Of a DNA stretch of 64,000 nucleotides, positions 24,391 through 32,331 are shown piece after piece. Source of the DNA: Caldilineaceae bacterium (GTDB lineage Bacteria; Chloroflexota; Anaerolineae; Caldilineales; Caldilineaceae); assembly GCA_022842065.1 (NCBI GenBank), contig JALHQH010000003.1, positions 62,001 through 126,000 of the forward strand, written 5' to 3'. The first letter of the stretch is position 1. The number at the start of each line of letters is the position of its first letter. Under the pieces are notes generated by a model. The model did not search any database and was not told the origin of the DNA. It worked only from the letters and a program-made list of their open reading frames with translations. Both the position numbers and the translations under genes were made by a program.

Positions 24391-24426
24391 AGACCGGGTG
24401 GACCTTCCAACCCGGTCTATTATTTT
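24391..24426 (+). terminator. Terminator-like hairpin before ccmA
   Basis: agaccgggt (24391-24399) and acccggtct (24410-24418), then attatttt. It lies only 26 bases before ccmA, so it may end the ccmE transcript or act as an attenuator. Confidence 0.6.
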
Positions 24427-24452
24427 AGGCAGTCAGCGAAACATGAGCGATT

Positions 24453-25175
24453 GTGACAAATCCATCACCATTGATTCAAGTAAATAAGATCTACAAACGG
24501 TTTGGCACAAAGCTGATCCTGAAGGGTGTCGATCTCTCGATTGGCGAAGGCGAAGTGGTTGCGCTGCTTGGTGCGAATGGGGCCGGCAAAACCACACTCT
24601 TGCGCTTGGTTGCTGGTCTAGCCAAACCCGATCGTGGCGAAGTGATCCTGGGCGGCGTTGGCCTTCAGAAGGCCGCCGCCCAATTGCGCCGTTATGTTGG
24701 GCTAGTCAGCCATGCACCGCTGCTCTATGAACATCTTAGCGGCTGGGAAAACTTACTTTTTTTTGCCCACATGTATGATCTGGAAGCGCCGGCCAATCGC
24801 ATTGAAACTGTCCTCCGCGCCGTTGATCTTTGGTCGCGGCGACACGATCTCGTGCGGACCTACAGCCGCGGCATGCAACAACGCATGGCCATCGCCCGTG
24901 CCATTTTGCACGATCCGCCGGTACTTTTACTGGATGAACCAGACTCAGGGTTGGATCAACGCAGCGCCCATATGTTGCAGACCCTGCTCCAGCACCTGGG
25001 TGATCAACGGCGGGCCATTCTCTTTTCCACCCATAATCTGGACCGCGCCCTGACTTGGGCTGATTCAGTGGCGATGCTCGTGCAAGGTAAAATAGAACAC
25101 CACACATCGACATCACTGTTGGATAGCACAACAGTGCTCCACCAGCTTCATATGGCAGCAGGTGTAGAACCATGA
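24453..25175 (+). CDS. ccmA: Heme exporter ABC ATPase CcmA
   Basis: 240 residues with Walker A LLGANGAGKTTLLRL, Q-loop region VGLVSHAPLLYEHLSG, signature YSRGMQQRMAIARA, Walker B VLLLDEPDSGLD and H-loop LFSTHNLDRA. The order CcmA-CcmB-CcmC identifies it as the ATPase that, with CcmB, releases holo-CcmE. Start is GTG at 24453; an ATG at 24443 is out of frame. Its stop overlaps the ccmB start by 4 bases. Confidence 0.88.
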   Translation: MTNPSPLIQVNKIYKRFGTKLILKGVDLSIGEGEVVALLGANGAGKTTLLRLVAGLAKPDRGEVILGGVGLQKAAAQLRRYVGLVSHAPLLYEHLSGWENLLFFAHMYDLEAPANRIETVLRAVDLWSRRHDLVRTYSRGMQQRMAIARAILHDPPVLLLDEPDSGLDQRSAHMLQTLLQHLGDQRRAILFSTHNLDRALTWADSVAMLVQGKIEHHTSTSLLDSTTVLHQLHMAAGVEP

Positions 25176-25942
25176 GTATATCGTTACCAGTCAAGCAAGG
25201 GGCGGATTACATTCAAAGTGAGCCGCTGGTGGTACAGCCAGTGACCATGCGCACGGATAGCCAGCTGCGATCCTATTGGCGCAAAGTTTGGTATGTGGCC
25301 ATGAAGGATTTGCGCATTGAAGTACGCGCCAAAGAGATCCTGGGCGTGATGGCCGCCTTTAGTGTGCTCTCAGTGATCATCTTTGGGATGGCCTTTGATC
25401 TACGGGTGCCTCGTTCCGCGATGATCGTGCCAGGCGTCTTATGGGGAGTATTACTCTTTACCGGGGTGTTAGGGCTTAACCGTAGCTTTAGTGCAGAACT
25501 GGATCGGGGCACCTTATTGGCCTTGTTGCTTGTACCGGTGGATCGCAGCGCGATCTATCTGGGCAAGATGGTTGCCAACGTGCTCTTTATGACTGTGGTG
25601 ATCGGGCTATTGCTACCGGTGATGCTCTTTATCTTTGATGTCAACCTCTTTCACCCTTGGGTGCTGGTGGCATTACTGTTGGGCATCTTTGGCTATGTTA
25701 GTGTTGGCACACTCTTCGCGGCGCTGACAGCTAGCATCCGCGCCCGCGAGAGTATGTTACCGATTCTCCTTCTACCGGTGCTTGCCCCCCTCTTTATGGC
25801 CGGCCTAACCATTACCGGCACCGTGATTGATGGTCGCCCCTTCTCTTCCATTCAGAATTGGCTGGGGATGTTGGTGGCTTTTGATCTAATCTTCTTTACG
25901 GCAGCCGTGATGGTCTTTGATTTAATTTGGGAAGATGTATAG
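25172..25942 (+). CDS. ccmB: Heme exporter membrane subunit CcmB
   Basis: 256 residues with six hydrophobic helices. The typical opening WYVAMKDLRIEVRAKEILG and the first helix block with WGVLLFTGVLGLNRSF and ELDRGTLLALLLVPVDRSAIY match CcmB. The N-terminal 30 residues are an extension not seen in the E. coli protein. It overlaps ccmA by 4 bases. Confidence 0.9.
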   Translation: MSISLPVKQGADYIQSEPLVVQPVTMRTDSQLRSYWRKVWYVAMKDLRIEVRAKEILGVMAAFSVLSVIIFGMAFDLRVPRSAMIVPGVLWGVLLFTGVLGLNRSFSAELDRGTLLALLLVPVDRSAIYLGKMVANVLFMTVVIGLLLPVMLFIFDVNLFHPWVLVALLLGIFGYVSVGTLFAALTASIRARESMLPILLLPVLAPLFMAGLTITGTVIDGRPFSSIQNWLGMLVAFDLIFFTAAVMVFDLIWEDV

Positions 25943-25989
25943 TTATCGTAACGGTTTGAAATAATTATAGTGGCAGCCGAGATTGGTAG

Positions 25990-26009
25990 GTGGTTAGTTA
26001 ACTAACCAC
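25990..26009. repeat. 20-bp perfect palindrome between ccmB and ccmC
   Basis: GTGGTTAGTTAACTAACCAC, with further related words (ttagccaactag) to 26030. It is the same style of wordy intergenic repeat as at 892 and 49374. It could be an operator or an RNA hairpin. Confidence 0.6.
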
Positions 26010-26057
26010 TTAGCCAACTAGCCCACTACTTAATCTAGCAACAGGGGGTAAATAACG

Positions 26058-26807
26058 ATGAGTAGTAGTACATTGGCTTCCGCCCCGGTACGGACACAAC
26101 AGGGTAACAAAGGCGGCGGCTGGTTAGCACTGAGTCTGTTGACCGCGCTGGCAATGGCAGTCTTTATGTGGGCCGCGTTGTTCCATGCCAAGGATGCCGT
26201 GAACCTGGCCGGGGCAGAACAGCTTGCGCAACGGATTTTTTATATCCATATGGGTGCGATTATGGGGGCGCTAATTGCCTTTGTGATGGCACTAATCGGC
26301 AGCATTGTCTATCTGCTGACTCGTAATCTGGATTGGGATCGGGTGACGCAGGCCAGCATTGAGGTCGGGATTATTCTCGGGATCTGTTTAACGCTGGCTG
26401 GCTCGATCTGGGGCAAGCCGACCTGGAATACCTACTGGACATGGGATCCACGGCTCACGACCACCACTTTTACGCTGTTGATCTACATTGCCTATCTGCT
26501 CTTCCGCAACGGCATCGACAATCGGCACACACGGGCGCGTTTTAGCAGTATCTATGCCCTCTTTGCCTTTTTGAGTGTTCCTCTCACCTATTATAGTGCC
26601 CGTTGGTTCCGGTCGATTCATCCCATTGTTTTTAATGGACAGAATGCGGATGCGGAAGGTTCGTTTAGCGTTGGGGCCACCATGACGCAAACGCTCTGGT
26701 TGGCAACGCTCAGTTTCTGTCTACTTTATAGTACACTGATGATTTTGCGCTGGCGGCAATTGCGTTTGGAAGACCGCGTGGCGTACCTACGAGAGGAGTT
26801 GGAGTAA
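26058..26807 (+). CDS. ccmC: Heme-handling protein CcmC
   Basis: 249 residues with six membrane helices. The WWD motif is present as SIWGKPTWNTYWTWDPRLTTT near residue 120. Conserved His residues flank it (IFYIHMGA before; RSIHPIVF after), as in CcmC, which attaches heme to CcmE. It is shorter than CcmF and lacks its extra helices, so it is CcmC rather than CcmF or CcsA. GGGGG lies before ATG 26058. Its stop overlaps the next ATG (TAATG). Confidence 0.92.
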   Translation: MSSSTLASAPVRTQQGNKGGGWLALSLLTALAMAVFMWAALFHAKDAVNLAGAEQLAQRIFYIHMGAIMGALIAFVMALIGSIVYLLTRNLDWDRVTQASIEVGIILGICLTLAGSIWGKPTWNTYWTWDPRLTTTTFTLLIYIAYLLFRNGIDNRHTRARFSSIYALFAFLSVPLTYYSARWFRSIHPIVFNGQNADAEGSFSVGATMTQTLWLATLSFCLLYSTLMILRWRQLRLEDRVAYLREELE

Positions 26808-26953
26808 TGACCTATTTAGCCGCAGCCTTTATTGGGGTTTGGCTCTTGGTAACCCTGTATGTCGTTTTCTTGGGGCAACGCCAACGGCAATTAGAGCAAG
26901 AGTTACAAGTTTTGGAAGAGTTAGTGACAGAGCAGCGCTCTGCCACATCCTAA
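26807..26953 (+). CDS. CcmD-like 48-residue membrane peptide
   Basis: The frame reads MTYLAAAFIGVWLLVTLYVV, then FLGQRQRQLEQELQVLEELV and ends SATS. One membrane helix plus a charged coiled-coil tail right after ccmC is the usual form of CcmD, which helps release holo-CcmE. It overlaps the ccmC stop by one base (TAATG) and GGAG lies upstream. The role is inferred from size, topology and position, since CcmD proteins are poorly conserved. Confidence 0.75.
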   Translation: MTYLAAAFIGVWLLVTLYVVFLGQRQRQLEQELQVLEELVTEQRSATS

Positions 26954-26969
26954 CGCAGCGTAGGAATCG

Positions 26970-27058
26970 TTACACGAACGGTTGTCATCATTTAACATTT
27001 TTACTGGTGTAGAAAATGTTAAATGATGACAGCGCCAAGTACACAGCGCCAAGTATAT
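26970..27058. repeat. Dispersed hairpin repeat, copy 2
   Basis: gtcatcatttaacatttt (26984-27001) pairs perfectly with aaaatgttaaatgatgac (27013-27030) around a loop containing actggtgtag; flanks are CGAACGGTT and a doubled (A)CAGCGCCAAGTA. Confidence 0.85.
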
Positions 27059-27074
27059 AAGTGATTGCACTTGA

Positions 27075-27120
27075 ATTAAGCAATGGCCTTTTTGCTGGTG
27101 TAGCAACGCCATTGCTTAAT
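27075..27120. repeat. Second hairpin sharing the REP loop
   Basis: attaagcaatggc (27075-27087) and gccattgcttaat (27108-27120). The stem is unlike the neighbouring repeat, but the loop again contains gctggtgtagc. Confidence 0.7.
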
Positions 27121-27155
27121 CAGAACGAAGCATCGTAGAAAGATTTGGAGTAATT

Positions 27156-28094
27156 ATGACCGAAATTGCGCAGGGTAAACCCCATCTCCCCACAGCGCGC
27201 AAGGGTAATGAACAAAAAAATCAGCGCGGTGAAGAGAGTCGCCGCCATGTTGTCTTTCTCCACGCGCTTGCCTTTGTTTTTGGCTTTACCGCCGTCTTTA
27301 CATTGCTCGGTTCAGCGGTTGGCTTGTTAGGGCAGAACTTAAATTTTTACATGCGCCCGATCCAACAATTCGGGGCGGTGTTGCTCGTCGTCTTCGCCCT
27401 TGTTACCTTGGGGGTTTTCCGCTGGCTGGCGAATCGGCTCCGCAGTGCCGTTGATTTGCAACAGAACCCTGCAGCCACTGCACTGGTTAGCTTTCTCGAA
27501 TTTTTTAATGCGTTGCTCTATACCGAGCGCCGCGTCACCGAGATGCACAAGGTCAACCGCAAGTGGGGTTACTTGAGTAGTGCCTTGTTAGGGGTCAGCT
27601 TTAGCGCGGGTTGGGTGCCATGTGTGGGGCCAATCCTGGCAAGTATCTTTTTCCTCGCGCAGGATAGTGCCACGGCCGCGCAAGGAGCTAGTCTGCTCGC
27701 AATTTATAGTCTTGGTCTGGGCATCCCTTTTCTGATCACCGGTGCCGCCTTTAGCTCGGCCAGCACGTTTTTACGCCGGCTGAATCGTCATGCCGGGATT
27801 GTCAGTGTGATCAGTGGCATCTTTCTGCTCTATGTCGCCTATCTGCTTTGGAGCGATAGCCTGGCGATGTTGACAACCCGTTTTTACTTTCTCAATGAAT
27901 GGGTCTTTGCGCTGGAAGAACAGGTGTCAGACGCATCGGGCACGGGTGGTGATATCATCAGTTTGAGCTTTATGGCAGCAGCCCCATTGGCACTGATTGC
28001 CGGCCTGATCAGCTTTATCAGTCCTTGTGTGCTACCATTGGTGCCTGCCTATATTGGTTATCTTAGTGGTGCAGCGGTGGGTGGCCGTAAGTAG
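27156..28094 (+). CDS. CcdA/DsbD-type thiol transporter, apparently circularly permuted
   Basis: 312 residues, about seven hydrophobic helices. The two proline-flanked cysteine helices of CcdA are present but in reversed order. GWVPCVGPI (normally helix 4) is near residue 150. The helix with ISFISPCVLPLVPAYIGYLSG, normally helix 1, is at the C-terminus (about residues 282-308), followed only by GAAVGGRK. The N-terminus, after a charged leader, begins SRRHVVFLHALAFVFGFTAV, which in CcdA follows helix 1. CcdA passes electrons from thioredoxin across the membrane to reduce apocytochrome thiols, which suits the Ccm cluster. No upstream helix 1 is found in frame. Confidence 0.82.
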   Translation: MTEIAQGKPHLPTARKGNEQKNQRGEESRRHVVFLHALAFVFGFTAVFTLLGSAVGLLGQNLNFYMRPIQQFGAVLLVVFALVTLGVFRWLANRLRSAVDLQQNPAATALVSFLEFFNALLYTERRVTEMHKVNRKWGYLSSALLGVSFSAGWVPCVGPILASIFFLAQDSATAAQGASLLAIYSLGLGIPFLITGAAFSSASTFLRRLNRHAGIVSVISGIFLLYVAYLLWSDSLAMLTTRFYFLNEWVFALEEQVSDASGTGGDIISLSFMAAAPLALIAGLISFISPCVLPLVPAYIGYLSGAAVGGRK

Positions 28095-28109
28095 GGGGAG
28101 CTAATCGTC

Positions 28110-28424
28110 GTGGATATCCGACCCAATGCGTTACCGGGTGACCAAGATAACGCGCTGCGGGTTACCATCTACAGCAAGCCGGATTGTCATCTTTGCGAAA
28201 CGCTCAAAGCCGATCTGCTCTCGATGCAGGCGTCACTTAGGTTCACGTTGCGCGAACGGAATATCGAGGAAGATCCCGATGATTTCCTACGCTTTCGGTA
28301 TCTGATTCCGGTCCTTGATATTGAAACCGGCCTGATCGCGGCCAATCAACTGCTGTACCCACCGCACACCTGGCATTCTGTCTATCGCGCTTTAACCGCC
28401 GCGCGCCAGGCCATGCAGGGTTGA
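28110..28424 (+). CDS. Glutaredoxin-like (DUF836) protein
   Basis: 104 residues. VTIYSKPDCHLCETLKADLL gives a CxxC redox pair in a thioredoxin fold, with RERNIEEDPDDFLRFRYLIPVLDI containing the cis-proline. GTG start at 28110 with AGGGGAG upstream, 15 bases after the CcdA-like gene. It is probably a thiol carrier in the same pathway. Confidence 0.8.
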   Translation: MDIRPNALPGDQDNALRVTIYSKPDCHLCETLKADLLSMQASLRFTLRERNIEEDPDDFLRFRYLIPVLDIETGLIAANQLLYPPHTWHSVYRALTAARQAMQG

Positions 28425-28635
28425 AATCCATCCGGGCCACTTACCAATTCGACAAAAGTGCCATTTAGCGTTATAGTATTCGCTTGTGGACCGTGCAAGC
28501 TGTGCTTTTATCGGGTTGCCTGGCCCCAACGCCCATTTAGTCACTTTATTGCGTAGCGTTAGCATACGCAATTTATCAAAAAAATGATTTTGCATGTTTG
28601 TGTAAAGAGATTGTCAATAAACGGAGAGCAAAAAG

Positions 28636-28905
28636 ATGGCAAATATTAAGTCAGCCGAAAAACGACACCGCCAGAGCGAAAAACACACCGCTGCGAATCG
28701 TGTGGTACGTGGTAGCGCCCGTACTGCTACCAAGAAGGCGCGCCAGGCAGTGGATACCAGCAAACCAGAGAGCCGCGAAGCTGTGCTAGCCGCAATGAGC
28801 GCGCTGGATCGGGCCGCAACAAAGGGCGTGATTCATAAGAACAATGCAGCGCGCCGCAAGAGCCGCTTGATGAAGGCGTTGAACAAAAGCCAGGCCGCCG
28901 CATAG
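28636..28905 (+). CDS. rpsT: 30S ribosomal protein S20
   Basis: 89 residues: MANIKSAEKRHRQSEKHTAA, then ARTATKKARQAVD, AMSALDRAATKGVIHKNNAARRKSRLMKAL. This is the classic S20, a basic helical 16S rRNA-binding protein. GGAGAG lies before the ATG. The 210-base leader (28425-28635) shows no known regulatory element that I recognise. A strong terminator follows. Confidence 0.97.
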   Translation: MANIKSAEKRHRQSEKHTAANRVVRGSARTATKKARQAVDTSKPESREAVLAAMSALDRAATKGVIHKNNAARRKSRLMKALNKSQAAA

Positions 28906-28970
28906 CGGAGAAGTTAACGAAAAGCGCATCAAGCGCCTGGTAAGAACGCTTATCGCTTACAGTTGAACCC

Positions 28971-29000
28971 AAAAAGGGAGCCAAATTGGCTCCCTTTTTT
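28971..29000 (+). terminator. Rho-independent terminator of rpsT
   Basis: aaaaagggagcc, loop aaatt, ggctcccttttttt-type tail ending in six T. Confidence 0.92.
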
Positions 29001-29047
29001 ACATTGGGACAAGAGGCCTTGGTTGGTGCTGCTCAATTGTATACTTT

Positions 29048-29088
29048 CCTTGGGTTGGTTGCTCAGGTTATTAGCAACCAACCCAAGG
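29048..29088. repeat. 16-bp perfect inverted repeat between converging genes
   Basis: ccttgggttggttgct (29048-29063) and agcaaccaacccaagg (29073-29088). A second smaller hairpin (cggggatc/gatccccg) lies at 29163-29182. Together they probably separate transcripts of rpsT and the DUF11 gene. Confidence 0.75.
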
Positions 29089-29233
29089 TAAAGTAGTGTT
29101 TTATCAAATAGGTCATGACAGGCTGAGCGCTCATCCGAGATTGACAAATCCTGGACTATTACCGGGGATCTGACGATCCCCGCAGAGCAGATTTATTTAT
29201 CACAACTTACCTGACAAAACGATAGCACCAAGC

Positions 29234-32065
29234 TTAGCGGCTGATCAAAGGCAAGTAGAAGAAGCGTAAGGGTGGCGCACTGCCCAGCGGTGTAATCGTT
29301 GCATCACTTGCACCGGCAAGATCGGGATCGTCCGAGCGCAGACCGGCCCAGCCACTGACACTTTCAGCATTAATGTTAGCCTGATGCTGAATTACGGCAG
29401 CATTCGCACTGACAATCCGCATTTGAAAGGTAACTAGCACCGCGGACCCTGCCCTGAGATCGTCAAGTGTAACGCTGATGTCGTCATCTGGGTCATCGCC
29501 ACCAACCACGACACCGCGCGAACTGCTGACCGTGCCTGCCACTAAACTTACATTGGGATCGCGTGGGACGTTAATGACAAGCGGACCACTATTAACATCA
29601 CCAACATTTTGTAATGTCAACTGATAGATCAAGGTATCCCCGACCGAGACGGTAACATCATTATCGGCATCAACAAAGAGAAAATCGTTTAGATCAGCAC
29701 GGAGTTGGACAATGGCCTCAAGTGCGGTCTCTGTCGCATCATTCGCAGTGGTGGTATCGGGGTCATCAGTAGCGCGGTCGGCAAAATCAGGACTCCGCAC
29801 GATGGCTTGATTGGCCACGTGCGCAACACCGGCAGCAAGCGGCTTGTCAACGACCACGCGAAAGCGTAGGGTAGCACTGCCGCCGGCCCCAGCGATATCA
29901 CCAACATTGACCGCCACTTGTCGATCAGTGGCGTTGTTGCCTTTGCTAACCATTCCTTGGCTTATCGTGATCCCGGCCACCAGTTCGACATGTGGATCGA
30001 GCTCATCGGTCAAAGTTAATTGGCGCAGCCCCAGGCCTCCGTCATTACGGATCACAATGACATATTCGATGGTATCCCCCGGCCCTGCCTTGCCGTCACC
30101 ATTTACATCAACCAGTAAGGTGTCACGTTTGGTCACCAGCAAGGCAAGCGGGGCAACCACTCCCGTTGTTGCCGTGGTGGCGTTGTTCTGCGGGGTTAGG
30201 TCAGCACCATTTTGACCGTTATCATCAATCCGGGCGTTGAACAGCAGGTTGGTAGTACCAGCGGCCAAAGGCCGATCAACCGTGATCGTCAAGTCTACCG
30301 AACTGCCGCTACCACTTGGCAGGCTGCCGATCGGGTAAGTACAGGCCGTTATGTTACACTGCCAACCGCTGCTGCTCGCCTCACTGTTGAAACGCGTCTG
30401 GGGGGGGAGGGTTGCGGTTAGATTGACACCCACAACAGCGCGTGCGCTCACATTTTCATAACTTAGCCGATAGCGCAGATTTTCCCCGGGGGCCACCGTA
30501 ACATTGTTGTCGCTAACGACTAACATGAGATCTGGGCTGGCGTTGATTGGTGTGTGATCGTTCCCCTCATCCGCGTTTGGGTTGATGGGTGCGCCGATCA
30601 CCGCCCGATTTGTAATTTGGGTGAGATCAGCCGGCAGATTCTCAGCAACTTTGACTTGAAAAGAAATTGTCCCTGTGGTCTGTCCCGGCAACTGCCCGAC
30701 CGTATGCCGGCAGATGGTGCCTGGGAGAGTGCCAACAGCACAACTCCAACGATCACTGGGGCCAACAAAGGTCGTATGGGCGGGCACAGTCTCTGAAATC
30801 ACCACATCTTCGACTGCTTGCGTCCCTTCATTGCGGTAAGTAAGCAGATAGGTAATATTGCCAGCCGCCGTGGTACCAGCGCCCCCATCATCTTTGCTCA
30901 AGCTGAGTCCAACCTTACCCTCGATTGGGGTGATTTCGTTACTTTCAGCCGCCGTCGCATTGCCACTATGCCCAATTCGTGCTACATTTTCTACTTGGGT
31001 GGCGGCAGCAGGTAATGTACTGTTGACCTTAGCATTGAATTGAACGGTTCCAATGCTCGATCCACCGACAAGCATGCCAATGGTACTCGTACAGATCGTA
31101 CCGGCGGGCGCGTTTGGCGGGCAACTCCATTGGTCAATCGGCCCAACGAAGGTAGTGTGTTCGGGCACCTGCTCGGTGATCACGACTGCTTCTGCGTTTT
31201 TATTGCCGGCATTGCGATAGGTCAAGCTGTAAACAATCGTATCACCGGGCTCGGCAGCAAGGCCATCATCCGTTTTGTCAAGGCGCAAGTCGACAAGCGT
31301 TGCCTCGCTGTGGAAGATACAAGTTACGGTTTGGCCGGGTTCAATCCGAATGTTATTAAGGGGACTGCTGTTATCGCAGCTGGCCGTACGCAGTTGCCAA
31401 TTCGTTAGTGGCTGTTCGCTCACACTGTAGCCGTTGCCTGGTAGCAAGTTGGCAAACTCGTACTGCTGCCCACTTTTTAGGGTAAAACCGGCGGCGGGAA
31501 GCGCACCACCGGTGGTAAAACTGAAGTCAGCATTTGTGCGATCCGGATTGGGCGAAGTGCTTTTGCGTACCACAAGCTTGCCCAGTTGCGTATTCGTAAA
31601 GGTACAGGTCACCGTTTCGTTCTCTTCCAGCGCAACTGCGGTCACAGGGCTACCATCACTACAAGTCGCCGCCGTCTGTACCCAACCAGTTGGCAGCGTC
31701 TCGGCAATTTGATAGACATTGTAAGAGTCAAGATTTCGATAAACTCTGACTTCATCATGACCTAAGGCAAAACTACGGGTAAAATTTTTACGGGTCAACA
31801 CAAAGTCAAAATCTATGTTTGTGGTAGCCGGTTGGGTCAGCTTGTGGACGCGAATCGTACCAGGCAAGGTCGCATACCCATTGGCATCCCAATGAAACGA
31901 TGTCAGAAATGAACAAAATGTGACAGCAACAAAAAGCCAGATAAACCGTCTATATTGCTGAGACAACTTTTGCAAAAATGTAAGTTTAGGCAGCTGCTCC
32001 TGGCGCGATTGTGCGACTGCTCTTGGCAAGGCCGGTGTGACAAATTGCTCAGAATGTTGAGACAT
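29234..32065 (-). CDS. Large DUF11-repeat surface protein
   Basis: 943 residues. A membrane/signal segment (FIWLFVAVTFCSFLTSF) lies near residue 45, after a 40-residue cytoplasmic-like leader. Two SpaA/prealbumin-like segments follow (VTCTFTNTQ, VTCIFHSEA), then at least five DUF11 beta-sandwich domains. Their hallmarks are DTIVYSLTYRNAGN, VVITEQVPEHTTFVGP and GDTIEYVIVIRNDGG. The protein ends LRFFYLPLISR, matching the YLP tails of other secreted proteins here. Many cysteine pairs occur in SWQCNITACTYPIG-like loops. It is probably a secreted or wall-associated stalk or adhesin. It is divergent from the pseudokinase gene and shares a palindromic promoter region with it. Confidence 0.88.
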   Translation of the reverse strand: MSQHSEQFVTPALPRAVAQSRQEQLPKLTFLQKLSQQYRRFIWLFVAVTFCSFLTSFHWDANGYATLPGTIRVHKLTQPATTNIDFDFVLTRKNFTRSFALGHDEVRVYRNLDSYNVYQIAETLPTGWVQTAATCSDGSPVTAVALEENETVTCTFTNTQLGKLVVRKSTSPNPDRTNADFSFTTGGALPAAGFTLKSGQQYEFANLLPGNGYSVSEQPLTNWQLRTASCDNSSPLNNIRIEPGQTVTCIFHSEATLVDLRLDKTDDGLAAEPGDTIVYSLTYRNAGNKNAEAVVITEQVPEHTTFVGPIDQWSCPPNAPAGTICTSTIGMLVGGSSIGTVQFNAKVNSTLPAAATQVENVARIGHSGNATAAESNEITPIEGKVGLSLSKDDGGAGTTAAGNITYLLTYRNEGTQAVEDVVISETVPAHTTFVGPSDRWSCAVGTLPGTICRHTVGQLPGQTTGTISFQVKVAENLPADLTQITNRAVIGAPINPNADEGNDHTPINASPDLMLVVSDNNVTVAPGENLRYRLSYENVSARAVVGVNLTATLPPQTRFNSEASSSGWQCNITACTYPIGSLPSGSGSSVDLTITVDRPLAAGTTNLLFNARIDDNGQNGADLTPQNNATTATTGVVAPLALLVTKRDTLLVDVNGDGKAGPGDTIEYVIVIRNDGGLGLRQLTLTDELDPHVELVAGITISQGMVSKGNNATDRQVAVNVGDIAGAGGSATLRFRVVVDKPLAAGVAHVANQAIVRSPDFADRATDDPDTTTANDATETALEAIVQLRADLNDFLFVDADNDVTVSVGDTLIYQLTLQNVGDVNSGPLVINVPRDPNVSLVAGTVSSSRGVVVGGDDPDDDISVTLDDLRAGSAVLVTFQMRIVSANAAVIQHQANINAESVSGWAGLRSDDPDLAGASDATITPLGSAPPLRFFYLPLISR

Positions 32066-32174
32066 TAGATAGATATTTCCTCTACATAGTAGCAGCTATT
32101 CAAAAGGTGTAGTGAGAGGGAGCAGCGCATTAATGATGGTGGCCAGGATAATTTTGAATAGCTTCACAAAAACG

Positions 32175-32197
32175 TTACGATATATACTATATCGTAA
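32175..32197. promoter_or_regulatory. AT-rich palindrome in a divergent promoter region
   Basis: ttacgatata-tac-tatatcgtaa, perfect 10-bp arms, between the DUF11 gene (-) and pseudokinase gene (+). It could be an operator for both genes. It is followed by a separate long inverted repeat at 32201-32294. Confidence 0.45.
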
Positions 32198-32200
32198 TTG

Positions 32201-32294
32201 AATGGGTAAATCCTTCGCTAAGCCTACGCAACTGGCATAGGTCATTCGACAGAGAACCGTCCGATATTTGTCTTGGGTGAAGGATTTACCCATT
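32201..32294. repeat. 16-bp perfect inverted repeat with 62-base loop
   Basis: aatgggtaaatccttc (32201-32216) and gaaggatttacccatt (32279-32294), in the leader of the pseudokinase gene. Confidence 0.75.
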
Positions 32295-32331
32295 TAGCAC
32301 GATTATAATTATAGACGCAAATTGTCAGCGA

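Noticed and set aside
26058..26807. Calling the WWD protein CcmF or CcsA
   Set aside because: Six helices, 249 residues and position between ccmB and a CcmD-like peptide fit CcmC.
30212..31712. Several open frames antisense to the DUF11 gene
   Set aside because: They lie wholly opposite a well-supported repeat protein, lack ribosome sites and show no family motifs.
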